Source of the DNA: Planctomycetaceae bacterium
GTDB taxonomy: Bacteria; Planctomycetota; Planctomycetia; Pirellulales; UBA1268
NCBI GenBank assembly: GCA_005789975.1
Contig: SXWC01000129.1
Span: 1-27,272 of the forward strand
DNA: 27,272 bases
Direction: 5' to 3'
Part shown: piece after piece, positions 24,535 through 27,272 of the stretch
Position numbering within the stretch: the first letter of the stretch is position 1
Layout of the letters: every line of letters starts with the position of its first letter
Made by a program: the position numbers and the translations under genes
Notes under the pieces: model-generated
What the model saw: only the letters and a program-made list of their open reading frames with translations
Told to the model about the DNA's origin: nothing
The model's database searches: none

Positions 24535-24564
24535 TTTACCCGCACGCCATGCCGTGCTTATGAT
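24535..24564 (+). promoter_or_regulatory. possible promoter of the squalene-cyclase-fold gene
   Basis: TTTACC (24535-24540, 4 of 6) and TATGAT (24559-24564, 5 of 6) are 18 bases apart in the correct orientation. The predicted start of transcription near 24571 leaves a leader of about 48 bases to the ATG at 24619. Confidence 0.45.
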
Positions 24565-24618
24565 TCGACGGTCGCGTCTGGCGCCGCTGGACGCCAGCCC
24601 CTCCGCAGGAAATCAGCC

Positions 24619-25725
24619 ATGCGCTCCCCCCTTGCGCCACTCGTCCTCTTGCTCGCGCTGCCGGCGGCCGGTGGCCCTGCGACGGCCCTGGCCGCCGACC
24701 CCGCCGCGATCCGCGACGCGCTCACGAAGGGGGCCGCTTTTCTCGTCGAAAAGGAACAGGCGGCCGACGGTAGTTTTTCAGCGGACGTCGGTCCGGCCGT
24801 GACGGCCCTGGCCGTAACGGCCCTGGTGCGGGCGGGCGCGCCGGTCGATCAGCCGGCGGTGCAGAAAGGCCTCGCCTACCTGCTCTCATTCAGGCAGCCC
24901 GACGGCGGCATCTACGCCCCCGGCTCCCCGGTCGCCAACTACGAGACCTCGATCTCGATGCTGGCGCTGCACGCCTGCAACACCGACGGCCACCTCGCCG
25001 AAGAGATCCGGGGAACGACCGAGTTCGTCAAGAAACTGCAGTGGGACGACGGCGAGAACAAGGGCCGGGGCGACCCCGCCTACGGCGGTGCCGGCTACGG
25101 CAAGAAGTCGCGGCCCGACCTCTCCAACACGCAGTTCATGATCGAAGCCCTGCGGACCGTGGGCGCCCGCGCGGATGACCCGGCGATCCAGCGGGCCCTG
25201 GAGTTCGTGTCGCGAACGCAGAACCTGCCCGGGCCCCACAACCCGCTTCCGTTTCCGGAAAAGAACCCCGATGGCGGATTTTACTACACACCCGCCGCGG
25301 GCGGTGAGAGCCAGGCCGGCACCACGCCCGAGGGCGGCCTGCGAAGCTATGGCTCGATGACCTACGCGGGGCTCAAGAGCATGATCTTCGCCGGCGTCAC
25401 CCCGGACGACCCGCGGATCAAGGCGGCGATCGCGTGGCTTCAGAAGCACTACACCTTCGAGGAGAATCCCGGCATGGGGCAGGCCGGCCTCTTCTACTAC
25501 TTCCACACCGCCGCCAAGGCCCTCGACACGCTGGGCGTGGAGACGTTCACCGACTCGGAGGGCCGCGAGCACCGCTGGCGGGACGAACTCTCAACCGCCC
25601 TGCTCGCGCGACAGCGGGAGGATGGCTCGTGGGTCAACGCCAACGAGCGCTGGATGGAGGATCAAGCCGACCTCGTCACGAGTTACGCGCTGCTCGCCCT
25701 GTCCTATTGCCTGCCGCGGCAGTGA
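24619..25725 (+). CDS. secreted prenyltransferase/squalene-oxidase-repeat protein
   Basis: This 368-residue protein has AGGA 8 bases before its ATG and a clear signal peptide (LAPLVLLLALPAAGG, cleaving near ALAADP). The body is built of alpha-alpha-toroid repeats of the terpene-cyclase/prenyltransferase superfamily, each with a short glycine-rich turn: KEQAADGSFSADVGPAVTAL, SFRQPDGGIYAPGS, NPDGGFYYTPAAGG, RQREDGSWVNANERWMEDQ. A DxDD cyclase motif is not visible. Together with the export signal this argues against a squalene cyclase. Exported planctomycete proteins of this fold are common and of unknown role; glycan or peptide binding is possible. It is a single gene after the repeat region, convergent with the TIM-barrel gene 67 bases away. 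Confidence 0.9.
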   Translation: MRSPLAPLVLLLALPAAGGPATALAADPAAIRDALTKGAAFLVEKEQAADGSFSADVGPAVTALAVTALVRAGAPVDQPAVQKGLAYLLSFRQPDGGIYAPGSPVANYETSISMLALHACNTDGHLAEEIRGTTEFVKKLQWDDGENKGRGDPAYGGAGYGKKSRPDLSNTQFMIEALRTVGARADDPAIQRALEFVSRTQNLPGPHNPLPFPEKNPDGGFYYTPAAGGESQAGTTPEGGLRSYGSMTYAGLKSMIFAGVTPDDPRIKAAIAWLQKHYTFEENPGMGQAGLFYYFHTAAKALDTLGVETFTDSEGREHRWRDELSTALLARQREDGSWVNANERWMEDQADLVTSYALLALSYCLPRQ

Positions 25726-25735
25726 CCGCCGGGAG

Positions 25736-25752
25736 CACGCCCGATCGGCGTG
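25736..25752. terminator. weak hairpin between convergent genes
   Basis: CACGCC-CGATC-GGCGTG has perfect 6-bp arms and sits in the 67-base gap between the convergent stop codons at 25725 and 25793. It lacks a T-run on either side, so termination by it alone is doubtful. Confidence 0.25.
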
Positions 25753-25792
25753 AAACCGAACCCGGGCGGGCGCGGATCACCCGGAAGCCGTG

Positions 25793-26617
25793 TCAGACGT
25801 CGCACATCGCGACCGCCTGCCGGAGCCCCGCGAGCGCGTCGCGGGTGGGGATGAACTCCTGGCCGACATAGCCCGTGTAGCCGATGTCGAGCAGCTTCCG
25901 CATCAACGGCGGGTAGTTGATCTCCTGGTTCTCGTCGAGCTCACCGCGTCCCGGACAGCCGGCCACGTGGATGTGTCCGATCACGTCCTTGCACTGCTCG
26001 ACACGACGCATCAGGTCGCCGTTCATCACCTGCACGTGATAGAAGTCGAACAGCACCTTGACGCGGGGAGAGCCCACCTTTCGCACGATGTCAGCCACGT
26101 AGTCGATGTCGTCTCCCTGGTAGCCGGGATGCCCCTTCATCGGATGTGTGTCGTCGCGGGTGTTGAGGTGCTCGAGGCAGATGTTCACACCCTTCTTTTC
26201 CGCATGCGCCGCGATCTGCTTCAGGCCCTTCACGCAGTTGCCGGCCCCCTCGTCCGCCGCGATCTCGCCGCTCCGCGGATCGTCGGCATCCCGCCACTTG
26301 TAGCCCGTGAAGGCGATCACGGCCGGGAAACCGGCCTCGGCACAGGCATCGATCATCCCGGTGGTGCGGGCGATCACCTCGTCGTGGTAACGCGGGTTGT
26401 TGAATCCCTTCATGAAGGGCGCCCCCGGCATCCCGTTGGCCGCCAACGCACAGACCAGCCCGTGTTGCTTGAGCGTCGGCCAGTCCTCGGGGGCGGCGAG
26501 TTCGATCGAGACGCAGCCGAGATCCCTGGCGACCTGACACATCTTCTCGGTGGTCCACTTGTCACCGGCGACGTTGTAGCACCAGTGCACAAGCGACTGT
26601 TTGATGCGGCCCTTCAT
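25793..26617 (-). CDS. hydroxypyruvate-isomerase-type TIM-barrel sugar isomerase
   Basis: This 274-residue protein starts at the ATG at 26617, with AGGAG 8 bases upstream. It belongs to the xylose-isomerase-like TIM-barrel family (AP endonuclease 2 fold). The opening KGRIKQSLVHWCYN, the metal-site regions CLEHLNTRDD, VLFDFYHVQ and GHIHVAGCPGRGELDENQEI, and the final GQEF carry the usual Glu, Asp, His and Glu ligands. These features match the hydroxypyruvate isomerase (Hyi) subgroup, whose members interconvert hydroxypyruvate and tartronate semialdehyde; many planctomycete homologues act on unknown sugars. There is no signal peptide, so it is cytoplasmic. It is divergent from the epimerase gene and convergent with the squalene-cyclase-fold gene. 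Confidence 0.88.
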   Translation of the reverse strand: MKGRIKQSLVHWCYNVAGDKWTTEKMCQVARDLGCVSIELAAPEDWPTLKQHGLVCALAANGMPGAPFMKGFNNPRYHDEVIARTTGMIDACAEAGFPAVIAFTGYKWRDADDPRSGEIAADEGAGNCVKGLKQIAAHAEKKGVNICLEHLNTRDDTHPMKGHPGYQGDDIDYVADIVRKVGSPRVKVLFDFYHVQVMNGDLMRRVEQCKDVIGHIHVAGCPGRGELDENQEINYPPLMRKLLDIGYTGYVGQEFIPTRDALAGLRQAVAMCDV

Positions 26618-26918
26618 GGAAACGGCTCCTGCGGGTGAATGAAAAACCGGGAGGCCGCCGCGGCAGCGACCGGGCCGGCGGCCGCGGGGATCGCTCTGCG
26701 ACGGATGAACTGTTCGTCACTCGATGAATATGCGGGGCCCGGGGCACCGCCCATGGTGGCGGCCGCGGCGTGAAATAGACTCTTTCGTGCGACTCGTTCC
26801 TGCCACAGTCTGGCGTTGGGGGGAATTCGACGCAAGCGTCCACGACCCCGGCGTCCACGACGGTGGAATGATCGGCGGTCGGTCCGTTCCGATACCGATC
26901 GACACACGGGAGCTCGGC
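26618..26918. other. divergent intergenic region with an 11-bp direct repeat
   Basis: These 301 bases separate the TIM-barrel gene from the epimerase gene. No gene is visible. GCGTCCACGAC occurs twice in direct orientation, at 26836-26846 and 26851-26861, 15 bases apart, about 58-83 bases before the epimerase start, and may be a regulator binding site. I found no promoter with acceptable matches. Confidence 0.5.
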
Positions 26919-27272
26919 ATGTCCTCGATCAAAAGAATCCTCGTCACCGGCGGGGCTGGTTTCCTCGGCAGCCACCTCTGCGAACGGCTCGTCGATGCGG
27001 GGCACGACGTCATCTGCGTCGACAACTTCTTCACCAGCCAGAAGTCGAACGTCGCCCACCTGCTCGACCGCGGCAACTTCGAGCTCGTGCGGCACGACGT
27101 CATTCACCCCCTCTGGCTCGAGGTCGATGAGATCTACAACCTCGCCTGCCCCGCGGCCCCGGGCCACTACCAATACAACCCCATCACGACGATGAAGACG
27201 AGCGTCATGGGGGCGATCAACGTGCTCGGCATGGCCAAGCGATGTCGGGCGAAGGTCTTGCAGGCATCGACC
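26919..27272 (+). CDS. UDP-glucuronate decarboxylase-like NAD-dependent epimerase (N-terminal part, cut by window end)
   Basis: The first 118 codons from the ATG at 26919 are present and the frame is still open at the window end. The N-terminal NAD-binding motif is [13 protein letters not shown] (G11, G14, G17), followed by [14 protein letters not shown], where the acidic residue selects NAD. The stretch [19 protein letters not shown] with [18 protein letters not shown] is characteristic of UDP-xylose synthase/UDP-glucuronate decarboxylases in the short-chain dehydrogenase family. The product would be UDP-xylose for envelope or extracellular glycans. The catalytic Tyr-x3-Lys lies beyond the edge and cannot be checked, so a closely related UDP-sugar epimerase remains possible. 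Confidence 0.88.
   Translation, partial: MSSIKRILVTGGAGFLGSHLCERLVDAGHDVICVDNFFTSQKSNVAHLLDRGNFELVRHDVIHPLWLEVDEIYNLACPAAPGHYQYNPITTMKTSVMGAINVLGMAKRCRAKVLQAST

Larger units (their letters stand above)
23845..24618. other. long non-coding stretch with repeats
   Basis: About 770 bases hold no convincing gene. Short open frames occur on both strands but have the low-complexity R/S/G-rich look of chance frames, and several merely translate the repeat. The right half holds a ~102-bp direct repeat (24175-24436), an inverted copy of its core (24087-24104), and many short stems such as GCCGGC/GCCGGC pairs. Near the end are a strong palindrome (24495-24519) and a possible promoter (24535-24564). I see nothing recognisable in 23845-24080. 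Confidence 0.65.

Overview
The window is very GC-rich, codes densely on both strands and carries a gene set typical of Planctomycetota, most likely Pirellulales or a relative. The diagnostic families are the PSD1/DUF1549/LamG/DUF1553 cytochrome, the DUF1501 protein, the PVC-type CxxCH haem protein with an SGNH domain, the planctomycete alpha-2-macroglobulin-like protein and the secreted squalene-cyclase-fold protein. This assignment comes from reading the proteins; no search was run. I saw no rRNA, tRNA, CRISPR array or intact transposase.

Layout. (1) 1-1603, minus: 5' part of an alpha-2-macroglobulin-like exported protein, cut by the window edge. (2) 1604-1949: divergent regulatory region with two 12-bp perfect palindromes, one of them inside a possible promoter spacer. 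(3) 1950-13542, plus: a tight run of four genes encoding the PSD1 cytochrome, the DUF1501 protein, an SGNH/PVC-haem protein and a lactate-permease-family transporter fused to a large soluble domain that looks like a polysaccharide-active enzyme. (4) 13580-14470, minus: multi-pass membrane protein of unknown function. (5) 14511-16814, plus: aldo/keto reductase and a HI0933/BaiN-type flavoprotein. (6) 16751-21084, minus: BamA-like outer-membrane protein followed by a family 9 glycosyltransferase, joined by an ATGA overlap; the glycosyltransferase end overlaps the flavoprotein end by 64 bp. (7) 21382-23054, plus: a YrdC-like domain fused to a YwlE-like phosphatase, then RpiB. (8) 23275-23844: conserved-looking hypothetical gene. 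(9) 23845-24618: repeat-bearing non-coding stretch with a roughly 102-bp direct repeat. (10) 24619-25725, plus: secreted prenyltransferase/squalene-oxidase-repeat protein. (11) 25793-26617, minus: hydroxypyruvate-isomerase-type TIM barrel. (12) 26919-27272, plus: start of a UDP-glucuronate decarboxylase-like epimerase, cut by the window end.

How the genes may work together (inference). The 1950-13542 run joins exported redox proteins, an esterase-like domain, a polysaccharide-lyase-like domain and a carboxylate permease, as expected of a locus that breaks down an extracellular polymer and imports an acidic product. The BamA/glycosyltransferase pair concerns the outer envelope. The YrdC-YwlE fusion followed by RpiB matches the Bacillus ywlC-ywlE-ywlF order, but the YrdC half has lost its signature residues while the phosphatase half keeps the threonine typical of protein-arginine phosphatases.

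The best candidates for something undescribed are the permease-enzyme fusion with its operon and the degenerate-YrdC/arginine-phosphatase fusion.
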